NCBI GenBank assembly: GCA_903898475.1 | Contig: CAIUFU010000214.1 | Location: 1 to 9,490, forward strand | Length of the DNA stretch: 9,490 nucleotides | DNA from: an uncultured Alphaproteobacteria bacterium | Lineage (GTDB): Bacteria; Pseudomonadota; Alphaproteobacteria; Rickettsiales; UBA1997 | Reading direction: 5' to 3' | Shown: one piece after another, positions 1 through 8,260 of the stretch | Position numbering within the stretch: the first letter of the stretch is position 1 | Layout of the letters: every line of letters starts with the position of its first letter | Notes under the pieces: model-generated | Seen by the model: only the letters and a program-made list of their open reading frames with translations | Databases searched by the model: none | What the model was told of the DNA's origin: nothing | Made by a program: the position numbers and the translations under genes

Positions 1-2372
1 AACTCTGTCACCCATTTTTTGAAAATATCAGACGTCTTACTAAACATCGCTGTGGGTATAATCACCGGCGAGACGAAGATTAAAATAATAATGCCTGCCG
101 CCGAGGCTAAAAAGATATGTAAGGCGCGCAAGGTGGCCGCTAAAAAGAAGAAACCAAAGAACATTACGGCAATGGCAAAATAAATTCCTACCCCAGTGGA
201 ACTAACTCCCGCAATGTTGAAGCTGAAATATCCAGCAAGAATTAACGACGCAATATTGGCCACACTGACCTCTGGACCATAGCCCAAATAGCGCATCATT
301 TTGCAATCGAGCGTATCCCATAAAGCCAAATATTCTTTGCCAGAAGGATAGGTGCGACCCGAAGAAACTTGCGAACCATCCGGCAATGAAATCATCCCAA
401 ACTGACAGCCGTCCCTTTGAGATTCAGATTGCTGAGAACTAATTTTAAAGACCATCTGCGAAAACTCTGTCGAGGCGCCGTAAACTCCTTTGAAGAAGAA
501 ACCTTGCCACGCCTCACCCGTAGCAAAAAAAAGCACCAAGGTAATTTTTAGCAGATACATCAGGATATCTTTCTTCTCTCCGATATTCGCCTTACCCAGC
601 AAGATATTCATGCCGTAGAACATAATCGATAAAGTCAGAACCATCTTCACCACATCTTTCATGGTGTTTTGCACCATTGAGAAAAACGAGGTCTCTTTCA
701 CCGTATTGCCTTTTTGATAAATGAAGTTGCCGTTTACTTTGTAACTGCCGCTCGGACAAGTTCCATCCGCAGATGGATATTCATTGGTGGTAGCACATTC
801 ACTGTGACCCGCAACATTGTAGAAAAGATTTTCTAAAGTTTCTTTCACACATTGCGCAATTGGCGCCGAAAAGTGCTTCTGACTGTTTAGAATAAAACCA
901 CCGCCGTAAGCGGTTTTGTTTTGAGAATCACCGACGAAATTCAAGCAAGCATCTGAGAAATAAGGCGACCCTAGATTAGTTTCATATTGATAATCTGCTA
1001 AACTTGTGATGGTGCAGTGAGTTAAATATTGGCAATAATTTCTACATTTGCCCGCCTTCGCATTGTAAGAACAATCGCTATCTCTGATCTCGCTTTTTGA
1101 AGAGCAATTGCCCGCTGTAACATCATCTTGAGTAATCAGAGTCCATCTTCCATTGGAGTATTTTCCATCTTGGTAATAATCACAATATTCCGAACCGCCA
1201 CCAACAGCAAAGTTATAAGGGCATAAGCTGTATGTTTCGGCACAAATTAAACTGCCATTATCGAGTGATTTGGTTGAGAAAGTAATGCCTTCCACATTGC
1301 ATAATTGACCAACTCTACAAAAAGTTTTAACGCCGGTTATTGGATTATCTACATCACCCCCCGCGTCATTTATCAGATCTGTAGTACCGCCCTTAACCAC
1401 ACCAACACTACTTGAAAGCGCTGTATAATTTAGACAAATAAATTCGGCGCTGCGTTTTTTACAGCAGGCATAGGCATTTTGTAATTCAACAATTCTTGCA
1501 GCAGTGACGGGAGCATTAGTTAACGGATCCATGTTGCCCGGAACTAAATTATATTTCTTACAGTTATAATTGCCTGCCGCAGTGCCTCGCATGTAATATT
1601 TCTGCTTCGGATATTTGCCATCCACCTTCTGCGTCACATCGTAACAAGTTTGATAACCTCCATCGGGATTATCCTCTACCTCTTCACCACCATAATACCA
1701 TTCGCGATAAGTTTTATCTCCTGAAGCATCGAGAGTTAATTTTGAGGTTTGTCCGTCGCGAATATAACCCTCAACTGCATCTTTTACTTTCTGCTTTTTG
1801 TTCGGAGCGCTGATGTCATATGTTAAAGGATTTGCCGTCACCCACTGTGCACCACAAACTTCAGTATGATTATAAGTGTTAAGGGCAATTCCGTAAATTA
1901 TGGCAAGCTCGGCAATCGCGATACCCCAACTAGAAACCGCAAGAGCAACAGCTCCACCACATGAATAATCTTGCTGGGCAGCTTTTTTCACTCCCTCAAT
2001 GGTTCCCCTAGTCAGATCATAAGCATCTAGAAGTGGAGTTGGAAGTATTCTAGGAATTGGGCTGCCAGTTGAACATACACCGTTCATCACAGCAATCGAG
2101 GTTTTTACTGCCGCATATGTTGTCAAAATTACGGTTAAACACACCGGATTCGACAACACGAATTCCACGTCCTTGCCCGCAGTTGTCATGTCAAAATCTA
2201 AGGTATCTGGAACACCACTAGAGCTACAGCTGCGGGTTCTACCAACACCATAATCAGTTGCGCTTTCCGCGTAAGAACCTTGTAGGGAAGTAACAAAAAA
2301 ACAGCAGAAAACACCGACAGCAAACAGCAAACGCGAGGCTCTTCTAAAAAATGTTTGCTGAAAAATTATCAC
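1..2372 (-). CDS. virB6: VirB6/TrbL-family type IV secretion membrane protein (C-terminus beyond window)
   Basis: Polytopic inner-membrane subunit of the VirB-type secretion channel. I read this frame by hand: it is open for 790 codons with no stop and leaves the window. The start is taken as GTG at 2372, because an in-frame TAA lies six codons upstream and the first ATG comes only near residue 62. This start gives a signal peptide (Arg-Arg at 10-11, hydrophobic core about 15-30, Ala-x-Ala-like SYA ending at 35). Hydrophobic stretches lie at about 71-95 and 139-166. A long extracytoplasmic-looking region up to about 550 holds 24 cysteines (residues 49-539). The TrbL/VirB6 domain starts near 571, with membrane segments at about 573-590, 605-617, 703-722, 731-748 and 751-772, and the motif LWDTLDC at 684-690. 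The long Cys-rich front half is typical of Rickettsiales VirB6 and absent from the roughly 300-residue Agrobacterium VirB6. It follows virB4 by 20 bases. No clear Shine-Dalgarno is visible, so the exact start is uncertain. Confidence 0.88.
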   Translation of the reverse strand, partial: MIIFQQTFFRRASRLLFAVGVFCCFFVTSLQGSYAESATDYGVGRTRSCSSSGVPDTLDFDMTTAGKDVEFVLSNPVCLTVILTTYAAVKTSIAVMNGVCSTGSPIPRILPTPLLDAYDLTRGTIEGVKKAAQQDYSCGGAVALAVSSWGIAIAELAIIYGIALNTYNHTEVCGAQWVTANPLTYDISAPNKKQKVKDAVEGYIRDGQTSKLTLDASGDKTYREWYYGGEEVEDNPDGGYQTCYDVTQKVDGKYPKQKYYMRGTAAGNYNCKKYNLVPGNMDPLTNAPVTAARIVELQNAYACCKKRSAEFICLNYTALSSSVGVVKGGTTDLINDAGGDVDNPITGVKTFCRVGQLCNVEGITFSTKSLDNGSLICAETYSLCPYNFAVGGGSEYCDYYQDGKYSNGRWTLITQDDVTAGNCSSKSEIRDSDCSYNAKAGKCRNYCQYLTHCTITSLADYQYETNLGSPYFSDACLNFVGDSQNKTAYGGGFILNSQKHFSAPIAQCVKETLENLFYNVAGHSECATTNEYPSADGTCPSGSYKVNGNFIYQKGNTVKETSFFSMVQNTMKDVVKMVLTLSIMFYGMNILLGKANIGEKKDILMYLLKITLVLFFATGEAWQGFFFKGVYGASTEFSQMVFKISSQQSESQRDGCQFGMISLPDGSQVSSGRTYPSGKEYLALWDTLDCKMMRYLGYGPEVSVANIASLILAGYFSFNIAGVSSTGVGIYFAIAVMFFGFFFLAATLRALHIFLASAAGIIILIFVSPVIIPTAMFSKTSDIFKKWVTE

Positions 2373-2392
2373 CGAATTCTGATTTTTTTAAA

Positions 2393-4780
2393 TTATTTAG
2401 GACGGCTGCGTTCGTAATAAATTGGCAACCAGTCGTCAGGATCTTCACCCACCTCGTCAATGATTTCATCCATCAAAATCACCGTGTCAATACGAGCAGA
2501 AAGAACGCGAATCACGTCATCCATTCCACCCAAATCAATACGTGCGATTACGCCGTCATTATCTTGCTTTACGAGGAAAAAACGCGTTGAAGGATCTGTG
2601 GTTTTTACCAAGTTAAATTCACGCTCACTCAACATGAAAACTTCGCGATAAAGTATCGTCGCTTTCAAGTTTGGCAGAAAAATTTGTGTTGAGGTTTGCT
2701 GCACCAAAGTATCGGAAATGCTACTTTTAGCCGCATCTTCCACCGATTGTGTCGCGAATACTACGAAGGTGTTGAGTTTTCTTAAGACTTTGAGCCAATC
2801 TTTAATTTTTGGCGCAAAAACTGGGTTTCCAATCAAGGCCCAAGCTTCATCGAGAACGATCATTGTTGGCGAACCATCAAGTGAACTTTGAATACGATGG
2901 AATAAATAAAGCAGCACCGGCCCAATAGAAGCCTTATCTTGCAAGATGTGCGACATTTCAATTCCGAAAGAGCGCGCTGATGTGAAATCGATCATGTCAT
3001 CTTCATTATCAAACAACTTAGCGTGCGAACCGGTAGTGTGCCACATCGATAACCTACCAGCTAAAGTTCCTGGACCGCCCAAGCCCATGAAAGGCGCGAT
3101 GTTTCGGATTCTTCTTTGCTCTTTCGGCAGTTTGTAATTTCCTTTTACCGCTTCGTTAATGCGCTCAATTTCGTGAGCTGGCAAAGCCGTGTCGCCAACC
3201 ATTACTAGCGCCTTCATGAAGTCGATTAAGAATGAGCGATTTTCAGCAGTATCTTCGAGTTGAAATGGATTAAAGCCGGAAGTTTTTGCCGCATCCGGAA
3301 TCATGTAACGGCCACGAATCGCACGAATAAAAATTTCTGCACCGCGATCTTTATCAAAGAAAAATAAACGGCCGTTAAATTTCTGTGCCTGCGCGCAAAG
3401 AAAGTTTAGTAGTACCGTTTTACCCGCACCGGTTGGACCAATAATCATACTGTGACCAACGTCGCGCACGTGAAAACTGAAAAAATAAGGCGTGCCCGAA
3501 ACAGTGTTAAGCACCGTCACCGCATCGCCCCAGTGATTTTTCTTGCGCTTGCCTGACGGATAATTGTGAAAAGAAGCAAAAGCCGCGATGTTTAAAGTGT
3601 TCACCGTACTGCGGCGCGCCATGAACTCAGCATTGCCAGGTAGTTGTGCCCAATAAGCTGGCTCTAAATTCATTTTCTCGCGAACGCCGGTAATACCAGT
3701 GTTTGAAAGTTCGACCACTGCAAGCGACAAAGCGCTTTCCAAAGCTTTTGGTGATTCTTCAATACATAAAACCGACATGTGATGCACGCCGAAACCAAAC
3801 TCACCACTCATCGCTGAATCTAGCGCCGAGTCAATTTCTTGAATTTGCGAAACCGCAACGTCTTCTGACTGAATCAAACGACGTTGTTGCAACTGCATCG
3901 AACTAATCGCCACCATGCGATTAATAAAAGAAAATGATTGGCTGATAATGAGCTCAAAAGGCATCTGCATAAAACCATCAAAAACTCCGGCGTGAGTTGA
4001 TGGGCGATATTCTTTAATTGAAACCATGCCGGCATATTTGGCGCCGGTTGGGTGGTGAACTTCAACTGATTTATTTCCGAAATAAAGTCGACTAATTGGC
4101 AAGTGATGCGAGATTTGGCCCAGTGGAATTGTCATTGGCTGAGAGTGACCGCAATTAACCAAACGCGAGAAAAATTCTAAAATTTCTGAAGTAACACCAT
4201 CCTCGCTTTCATTAATGCCCAGAACCCGGGGGCCGTAATTGCCGTAGCCATTTAGAATACGCTCGGTCATCTCATCAAGCTCGTCAAAAGCTTCGCGCAT
4301 GTAATTTTCCCACGAAGATTTATCAGCGCGATGCTGCAATTTTTTCGCCATATGTTCAAGCACAGCAGCGCCTGAAGTGTCAGCTCCACGAATAATCGTG
4401 AAATAATGTTCATTAATAAAACTTCTGGTGCCTGAGTGCTTTTTTTCCCATTCGCTATTAACGCGCGCCGAAAATAGATCGGGCATTTCACCATCAGGAA
4501 AACCTTTTTCTTTGCGACGAATGGTGTGGAAATAAAGCGAGAAATTGCCTGACGCCATACCTTTTAAAAGGTTGTTTCGAGCATTTTTTTTGAGATCAAT
4601 ATCAACGTCATCAGCGGTCTCGAAGGCGAATCCTTTAATTTTAATAACACGAACTAACTCTTCTTTGTGAGTTAAAATCGTGTCTGAATTCCAATGGCAT
4701 TTATAAGGAATAAAATACGCCGCCGAAACCTCTCCCTTGGTGACTTTTTCTTTTGCTGGCTTAACGGTTGAAAGACGCAT
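2393..4780 (-). CDS. virB4: VirB4 type IV secretion ATPase
   Basis: Cytoplasmic-face ATPase that powers assembly and substrate transfer by the type IV secretion system. The protein has 795 residues, the normal VirB4 length. The N-terminal half (about 1-400) is the CagE/TrbE/VirB4 domain. The C-terminal half is the RecA-like motor, with Walker A GPTGAGKT at 448-455, Walker B IVLDEAW at 641-647 (Asp644, Glu645) and a sensor-like FATQS at 675-679. All expected nucleotide-binding residues are present, so the enzyme should be active. The ATG at 4780 opens a normal VirB4 N-terminus. No Shine-Dalgarno is visible in the 20 bases before it (CCCCAATTA adjoins the start). It heads a minus-strand unit with virB6 20 bases downstream. 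virB3, which usually precedes virB4 in this family, is not upstream, and the N-terminus shows no fused VirB3 membrane segment. Confidence 0.96.
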   Translation of the reverse strand: MRLSTVKPAKEKVTKGEVSAAYFIPYKCHWNSDTILTHKEELVRVIKIKGFAFETADDVDIDLKKNARNNLLKGMASGNFSLYFHTIRRKEKGFPDGEMPDLFSARVNSEWEKKHSGTRSFINEHYFTIIRGADTSGAAVLEHMAKKLQHRADKSSWENYMREAFDELDEMTERILNGYGNYGPRVLGINESEDGVTSEILEFFSRLVNCGHSQPMTIPLGQISHHLPISRLYFGNKSVEVHHPTGAKYAGMVSIKEYRPSTHAGVFDGFMQMPFELIISQSFSFINRMVAISSMQLQQRRLIQSEDVAVSQIQEIDSALDSAMSGEFGFGVHHMSVLCIEESPKALESALSLAVVELSNTGITGVREKMNLEPAYWAQLPGNAEFMARRSTVNTLNIAAFASFHNYPSGKRKKNHWGDAVTVLNTVSGTPYFFSFHVRDVGHSMIIGPTGAGKTVLLNFLCAQAQKFNGRLFFFDKDRGAEIFIRAIRGRYMIPDAAKTSGFNPFQLEDTAENRSFLIDFMKALVMVGDTALPAHEIERINEAVKGNYKLPKEQRRIRNIAPFMGLGGPGTLAGRLSMWHTTGSHAKLFDNEDDMIDFTSARSFGIEMSHILQDKASIGPVLLYLFHRIQSSLDGSPTMIVLDEAWALIGNPVFAPKIKDWLKVLRKLNTFVVFATQSVEDAAKSSISDTLVQQTSTQIFLPNLKATILYREVFMLSEREFNLVKTTDPSTRFFLVKQDNDGVIARIDLGGMDDVIRVLSARIDTVILMDEIIDEVGEDPDDWLPIYYERSRPK

Positions 4781-4910
4781 TAATTGGGGAAAGTTTGAAG
4801 GAAATTTGAATTTTTTTTGAAGTTATTTTTGCATCAAAAAAAGTAAAGGTGAGAGTTGGATAAGGCTCGCTTTTATTACAAGCTGTCTCGATTAATTTTT
4901 AATTTCACTT
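4781..4910. promoter_or_regulatory. Divergent intergenic region between virB4 and yjdF
   Basis: This 130-base gap separates virB4 (minus) from the yjdF-like gene (plus), so it must hold the start signals of both unless transcription enters from further away. It is strongly AT-rich with long A and T runs around 4800-4850. On the minus strand, TTGATG followed 17 bases later by AAAATT is a weak promoter candidate for virB4. On the plus strand I see no convincing -35/-10 pair. No operator-like palindrome, Shine-Dalgarno or small gene was recognised. The regulatory role is inferred from gene orientation only. Confidence 0.35.
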
Positions 4911-5528
4911 ATGACAATTTCAAACAATCACTTCGCTGCAATTTGCATCGCGATAATTATTTTTTTAGAAATCGCGTTAGGCATTTCACCACAAGCAGAT
5001 CGCATGACTTGGGCAATGGAAAATGCACCGGTTTGGATTGGCATTACAGCTTGGCTTTGGACCAAAAATCAATTTCCGCTCAGCAAATTTTGCATCGCGC
5101 TATTTTGCCTCCACGCAATTATTTTAATGGTTGGTGGCTATTACACTTACGCCAAAGTGCCTTTGGGATTTTGGGCAAAAGACTGGTTCGAATTATCGCG
5201 AAACAATTATGATCGCTTGGGCCATTTCGCCCAAGGATTTATTCCGGCAATTTTCATTCGTGAACTTTTGCTGCGGGTCGCAAAATTACCGCAGTCGCGC
5301 TGGATCACAATTCTCACCATCTGCACCTGCCTTGCCTTTAGCGCTTTTTACGAATTGATCGAATGGTGGACTGCCATTTTCTCAACAAATGGCGCCTCAG
5401 ATTTTCTTGGCACACAAGGTGATGCTTGGGATACTCAATGGGACATGTTTTGCGCATTATGCGGCGCGATTATTTCGCAAATGACTTTACAAAAAATTCA
5501 CGATCGCTCCATGAAAATTGCACAATAA
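4911..5528 (+). CDS. yjdF: YjdF/DUF2238 family inner-membrane protein
   Basis: Small polytopic membrane protein of 205 residues, close to the usual length of the DUF2238 (YjdF) family, whose biochemical role is not known to me. It has about six membrane segments, at roughly 6-27, 38-51, 57-77, 104-122, 131-150 and 176-193. The family's conserved polar residues are visible within or beside them: His68, YYTYAKVP at 77-84, NNYDRLGHFAQGF at 98-110, FYELIEWW at 146-153 and FLGTQGDAWDTQWDM at 165-179. Repeated conserved His, Asp, Glu and Trp at membrane boundaries suggest a metal- or substrate-binding site, but that is inference. The start at 4911 precedes the first hydrophobic segment directly. 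No Shine-Dalgarno is seen. It is divergent from virB4 and lies 106 bases before ssb. There is no evidence that it works with either. Confidence 0.88.
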   Translation: MTISNNHFAAICIAIIIFLEIALGISPQADRMTWAMENAPVWIGITAWLWTKNQFPLSKFCIALFCLHAIILMVGGYYTYAKVPLGFWAKDWFELSRNNYDRLGHFAQGFIPAIFIRELLLRVAKLPQSRWITILTICTCLAFSAFYELIEWWTAIFSTNGASDFLGTQGDAWDTQWDMFCALCGAIISQMTLQKIHDRSMKIAQ

Positions 5529-5534
5529 AAATTC

Positions 5535-5570
5535 TTGAGTCTTGCTTAGCTCATTCCTAAATTGCGCCCC
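5535..5570 (+). promoter_or_regulatory. Candidate sigma-70-type promoter of ssb with GC-rich discriminator
   Basis: TTGAGT at 5535-5540 is followed after 17 bases by TAAATT at 5558-5563. GCGCC adjoins it at 5564-5568. The first element, read as CTTGAG, resembles the alphaproteobacterial -35 (CTTGAC). In E. coli, GC-rich sequence between the -10 box and the start site is a mark of rRNA-type promoters under stringent (ppGpp) control. Whether that applies here is inference. The predicted start near 5570 leaves a leader of about 65 bases before the ssb start codon. Confidence 0.5.
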
Positions 5571-5622
5571 GATCACGAAGTCCGCTCCACCAGTTTTCAA
5601 AACATCCATTTTAAATATTTTT

Positions 5623-5627
5623 AGAGG
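5623..5627 (+). promoter_or_regulatory. Ribosome binding site of ssb
   Basis: AGAGG ends seven bases before the ssb ATG at 5635 and is a good Shine-Dalgarno match. It is the only clear one in the window, and it supports this start codon. Confidence 0.7.
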
Positions 5628-5634
5628 TTAACCC

Positions 5635-6090
5635 ATGTCCATTAACAAAGTGATTTTAGTTGGTAATGTTGGCCAAGATCCTGAAGTTCGCTCAACCCAA
5701 GATGGTCGCGAAATTGCCAATTTTTCTCTCGCAACTTCTGAAAGCTGGAAAGACAAAAACTCTGGCGAGAAAAAAGAAAAAACTGAATGGCACCGTGTCG
5801 TAATTTTCTCTCCCGGCCTTGTTAATATCGTAAAAAGTTACGTAAAAAAAGGTTCAAAAATTTACATTGAAGGCTCGCTACAAACCAGAAAATGGACTGA
5901 TGCGCAAGGTCTTGAGAAATTCACCACCGAAATCGTTTTGCAAAATTTTAATTCAACTTTGCAAATTCTTGATTCACGTGATCGTCAAGGCGGCGGCGCT
6001 TCTGATTCTTATTCTTCTGGCTCATCTTCTTCTCGCCCAAGCAATAACAGTGTTTCGGTTGAAGAACATGACGATGAAATTCCATTTTAG
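5635..6090 (+). CDS. ssb: Single-stranded DNA-binding protein
   Basis: Binds and protects single-stranded DNA during replication, recombination and repair, and recruits partner proteins through its C-terminal tip. The protein has 151 residues, normal for a bacterial SSB. The OB-fold covers about 1-112 and starts with the signature INKVILVGNVGQDPEVR, followed by TEWHRVVIF at 50-58 and the YVKKGSKIYIEGSL segment at about 63-77. A Ser/Gly-rich flexible linker (about 115-140) leads to the acidic tip DDEIPF, the conserved partner-binding peptide. The start is fixed by the AGAGG Shine-Dalgarno and the family N-terminus. It has its own candidate promoter and is followed by a strong terminator, so it is probably a single-gene unit. 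Nothing suggests a plasmid or phage copy. Confidence 0.97.
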   Translation: MSINKVILVGNVGQDPEVRSTQDGREIANFSLATSESWKDKNSGEKKEKTEWHRVVIFSPGLVNIVKSYVKKGSKIYIEGSLQTRKWTDAQGLEKFTTEIVLQNFNSTLQILDSRDRQGGGASDSYSSGSSSSRPSNNSVSVEEHDDEIPF

Positions 6091-6102
6091 TTAAAAAAAT
6101 TT

Positions 6103-6141
6103 AGCGCATCTAACTTAAAAAAGTTGGATGCGCTTTTTTTT
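6103..6141 (+). terminator. Intrinsic terminator after ssb
   Basis: A 14-base stem (6103-6116 with 6121-6134, AGCGCATCTAACTT against AAGTTGGATGCGCT) contains one G-U wobble and closes an AAAA loop. A run of T follows to 6141. It begins 12 bases after the ssb stop and lies 36 bases before nuoG, so it should end the ssb transcript. Confidence 0.9.
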
Positions 6142-6176
6142 GTTTTTGTAAGTTTTTATTTTCCCTTCTCCTTCCC

Positions 6177-8207
6177 ATGCCTACAGTCACAATCAACGGT
6201 AAAGAAACTTTAGTTCCAGATGGAATTACAATCATTCAAGCTTGCGAAATCGCTGACGTTGAAATTCCGCGTTTTTGCTATCACGAAAGATTAGCCATCG
6301 CCGGAAATTGTCGCATGTGTTTAGTTGAAATTGAAGGCATGCCTCCAAAGCCTGTCGCATCTTGCGCTATGCCTGCAACTGAAGGAATGAAAATTCACAC
6401 CGACACCCCAATGGTGAAAAAAGCCCGCGAAGGTGTGATGGAATTTTTACTCGCCAATCACCCACTTGATTGCCCAATTTGCGACCAAGCTGGCGAATGC
6501 GATTTGCAAGATCAGGCCTTTCAATATGGCAGCGGCAAAAGTCATTACCACGAACATAAACGTTCGGTAAAAGACAAAAATATGGGCCCACTTGTTAAAA
6601 CCCAAATGACACGCTGCATTCACTGCACACGTTGCGTACGTTTTATGGAAGATGTTGCCGGCACCACAGAAATGGGCGCTGCGGGACGCGGCGAAACCAT
6701 GGAAATCACCACTTATCTTGAGCAAAATTTAAAATCAGAATTATCTGGAAACATCATCGATCTTTGCCCAGTTGGCGCTCTAACTTCTAAGCCTTACGCC
6801 TTTAAAGCCAGAAGTTGGGAATTAAGAAAAACTGAAACAATTGACGTGATGGATGCAGTTGGCAGTAACATCCGCATCGATTCTCGTGGCGTTGAAATAA
6901 TGCGAATTTTGCCACGCTTAAATGAAGAAATTAACGAAGAATGGATCTCAGACAAAACCCGTTTTTGTTATGATGGTCTAAAATATCAACGTCTCGACAA
7001 GCCTTATGTAAAGCGTGACGGCAAGCTTTCGGAAGTTAATTTCGAAGAAGCTTTAACTGAAGTTGCAACTAAAATTAAAAGCCTGAAAGCCTCTGAAATC
7101 GCGGCTTTAACTGGTCAACTTTCAGCTGCTGAAGAAATTTTTGCGCTAAAAAAATTGCTCGAAAAATTAGGCGTCAAAAATTTTGACTGCCGCTTGAAAG
7201 GCGAAAAACTTGAGTCGGCAGATCGCGCCTCTTACCTTTTCAACAGCACCATTGCCGGAATTGACGCGGCAGACGCTTGTTTATTAGTCGGTGTAAATCC
7301 TCGCAAAGACGCGCCAATTCTAAATGCCCGCATCAAAAAAAGATCACTTTCTAAAAAATTAAAAATCGCCTCAATTGGCAGTAACTCTGATTTGACCTAC
7401 TCGCATAAGCATTTGGGCGATGATGTTGAAATTCTAAAAAACATTTTAGAAGGCAAATCAGAATTTTCTGAAATTTTACAAAAAGCTGAGAAGCCAATGC
7501 TGATCTTGGGTCACGACATGTTAAGTCGCGAAGATGGCGCAGTAATTTTAAGCTACGCCAAAAAAATTGCTGAGAAATTTAATCTGATTTCTGACGGCTG
7601 GAACGGCTTTAATTTCTTGTCGAAATCAACTGGGCTTCTAAATGGCTTGGAGCTTGGATTCACAGGATCCACAAGTGCCGCAGAAATTTTGGACAAAGCA
7701 GAAAAAGCTGAAATCAAAATGGTAATTTTGCACGGAGTTGACGATGATTTGGATTTTGCCAAATTAAAAGATTCTTTCGTAGTTTACATCGGATCTCACG
7801 GAGACCAAGGCGCGCACTTTGCTGACGTAATTTTGCCAGCAACAGCTTACAGCGAAAAAGATGCGATTTACGTTAACTTGGAAGGTCGTCCGCAAAGCAC
7901 AACTCACGCTGCTTTTGCGCTTGGACAAGCCAAAGAAGATTGGAAAATTATTGCCGAATTAGCTGAAAAACTTGGGGTTGATTTAGGTTTTTCTAACCTT
8001 GCTGAGCTTAGAAAATCATTAGCTCAAACCAATGCGATTTTCGCTAATTTAGAAAAAATTTCTAAAGCCACTTGGGTAAGATCTAGCGAAATCAAAAGCG
8101 ATTTTGCTGATAAAAAATTAGTGGCTAAAGAATTTGATTTTTATCTGACCAATCCAATCGCGCGCGCTTCTCGCACTCTCAATAAGTGTAGTGTTGAACT
8201 TGGCTAA
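6177..8207 (+). CDS. nuoG: NADH-quinone oxidoreductase subunit G (complex I, 75-kDa subunit)
   Basis: Iron-sulfur subunit of the peripheral arm of respiratory complex I, passing electrons from NADH toward quinone on the cytoplasmic side. The protein has 676 residues, normal for the alphaproteobacterial form. The N-terminal ferredoxin-like domain binds a [2Fe-2S] cluster through Cys34, Cys45, Cys48 and Cys63. The next segment has the His/Cys ligand set of cluster N5 (His95, Cys99, Cys102, Cys108). Cluster N4 ligands are Cys147, Cys150, Cys153 and Cys197. Cysteines for the extra N7 cluster of the E. coli and Thermus proteins are absent, as in mitochondria. The remainder is the molybdopterin-oxidoreductase-like domain, with the DVILPATAYSEKDAIYVNLEGR region near the end. 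The ATG at 6177 gives the family N-terminus MPTVTINGKE. It has a pyrimidine-rich upstream with no Shine-Dalgarno. It is flanked by ssb and rpsP rather than other nuo genes. Confidence 0.97.
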   Translation: MPTVTINGKETLVPDGITIIQACEIADVEIPRFCYHERLAIAGNCRMCLVEIEGMPPKPVASCAMPATEGMKIHTDTPMVKKAREGVMEFLLANHPLDCPICDQAGECDLQDQAFQYGSGKSHYHEHKRSVKDKNMGPLVKTQMTRCIHCTRCVRFMEDVAGTTEMGAAGRGETMEITTYLEQNLKSELSGNIIDLCPVGALTSKPYAFKARSWELRKTETIDVMDAVGSNIRIDSRGVEIMRILPRLNEEINEEWISDKTRFCYDGLKYQRLDKPYVKRDGKLSEVNFEEALTEVATKIKSLKASEIAALTGQLSAAEEIFALKKLLEKLGVKNFDCRLKGEKLESADRASYLFNSTIAGIDAADACLLVGVNPRKDAPILNARIKKRSLSKKLKIASIGSNSDLTYSHKHLGDDVEILKNILEGKSEFSEILQKAEKPMLILGHDMLSREDGAVILSYAKKIAEKFNLISDGWNGFNFLSKSTGLLNGLELGFTGSTSAAEILDKAEKAEIKMVILHGVDDDLDFAKLKDSFVVYIGSHGDQGAHFADVILPATAYSEKDAIYVNLEGRPQSTTHAAFALGQAKEDWKIIAELAEKLGVDLGFSNLAELRKSLAQTNAIFANLEKISKATWVRSSEIKSDFADKKLVAKEFDFYLTNPIARASRTLNKCSVELG

Positions 8208-8227
8208 AAATCTTAACAAGAAAAAAG

Positions 8228-8260
8228 TTGCATAAAAACTTTCCATCCCTAGCTTGCGCC
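8228..8260 (+). promoter_or_regulatory. Candidate promoter of rpsP with GC-rich discriminator
   Basis: TTGCAT at 8228-8233 is followed after 16 bases by TAGCTT at 8250-8255, then GCGCC at 8256-8260. The -10 match is poor taken alone. However, the -10 and discriminator have the same layout (TANNTTGCGCC) as the ssb promoter. GAAGTC occurs at the same distance downstream in both (8269 here, 5577 there). The start of transcription would be near 8262, just upstream of the rpsP start codon options. Confidence 0.45.

Noticed and set aside
1..2372. Non-coding or pseudogene status of the left 2.3 kb
   Set aside because: No complete gene is bounded there, but manual minus-strand translation shows one uninterrupted VirB6 frame leaving the window.
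2351..2590. Plus-strand 79-codon frame across the virB4-virB6 junction
   Set aside because: It lies opposite the well-supported end of virB4 and the start of virB6, and its product has no recognisable features.
4856..5212. Plus-strand 118-codon frame overlapping the yjdF-like gene
   Set aside because: It overlaps a clearly conserved membrane protein in another frame, and its translation shows no recognisable domain.
8224..8242. AAAGTT/AACTTT inverted repeat between nuoG and rpsP as a terminator
   Set aside because: The stem is only six A/T-rich pairs with no T tract after it, and it overlaps the candidate rpsP -35 element.
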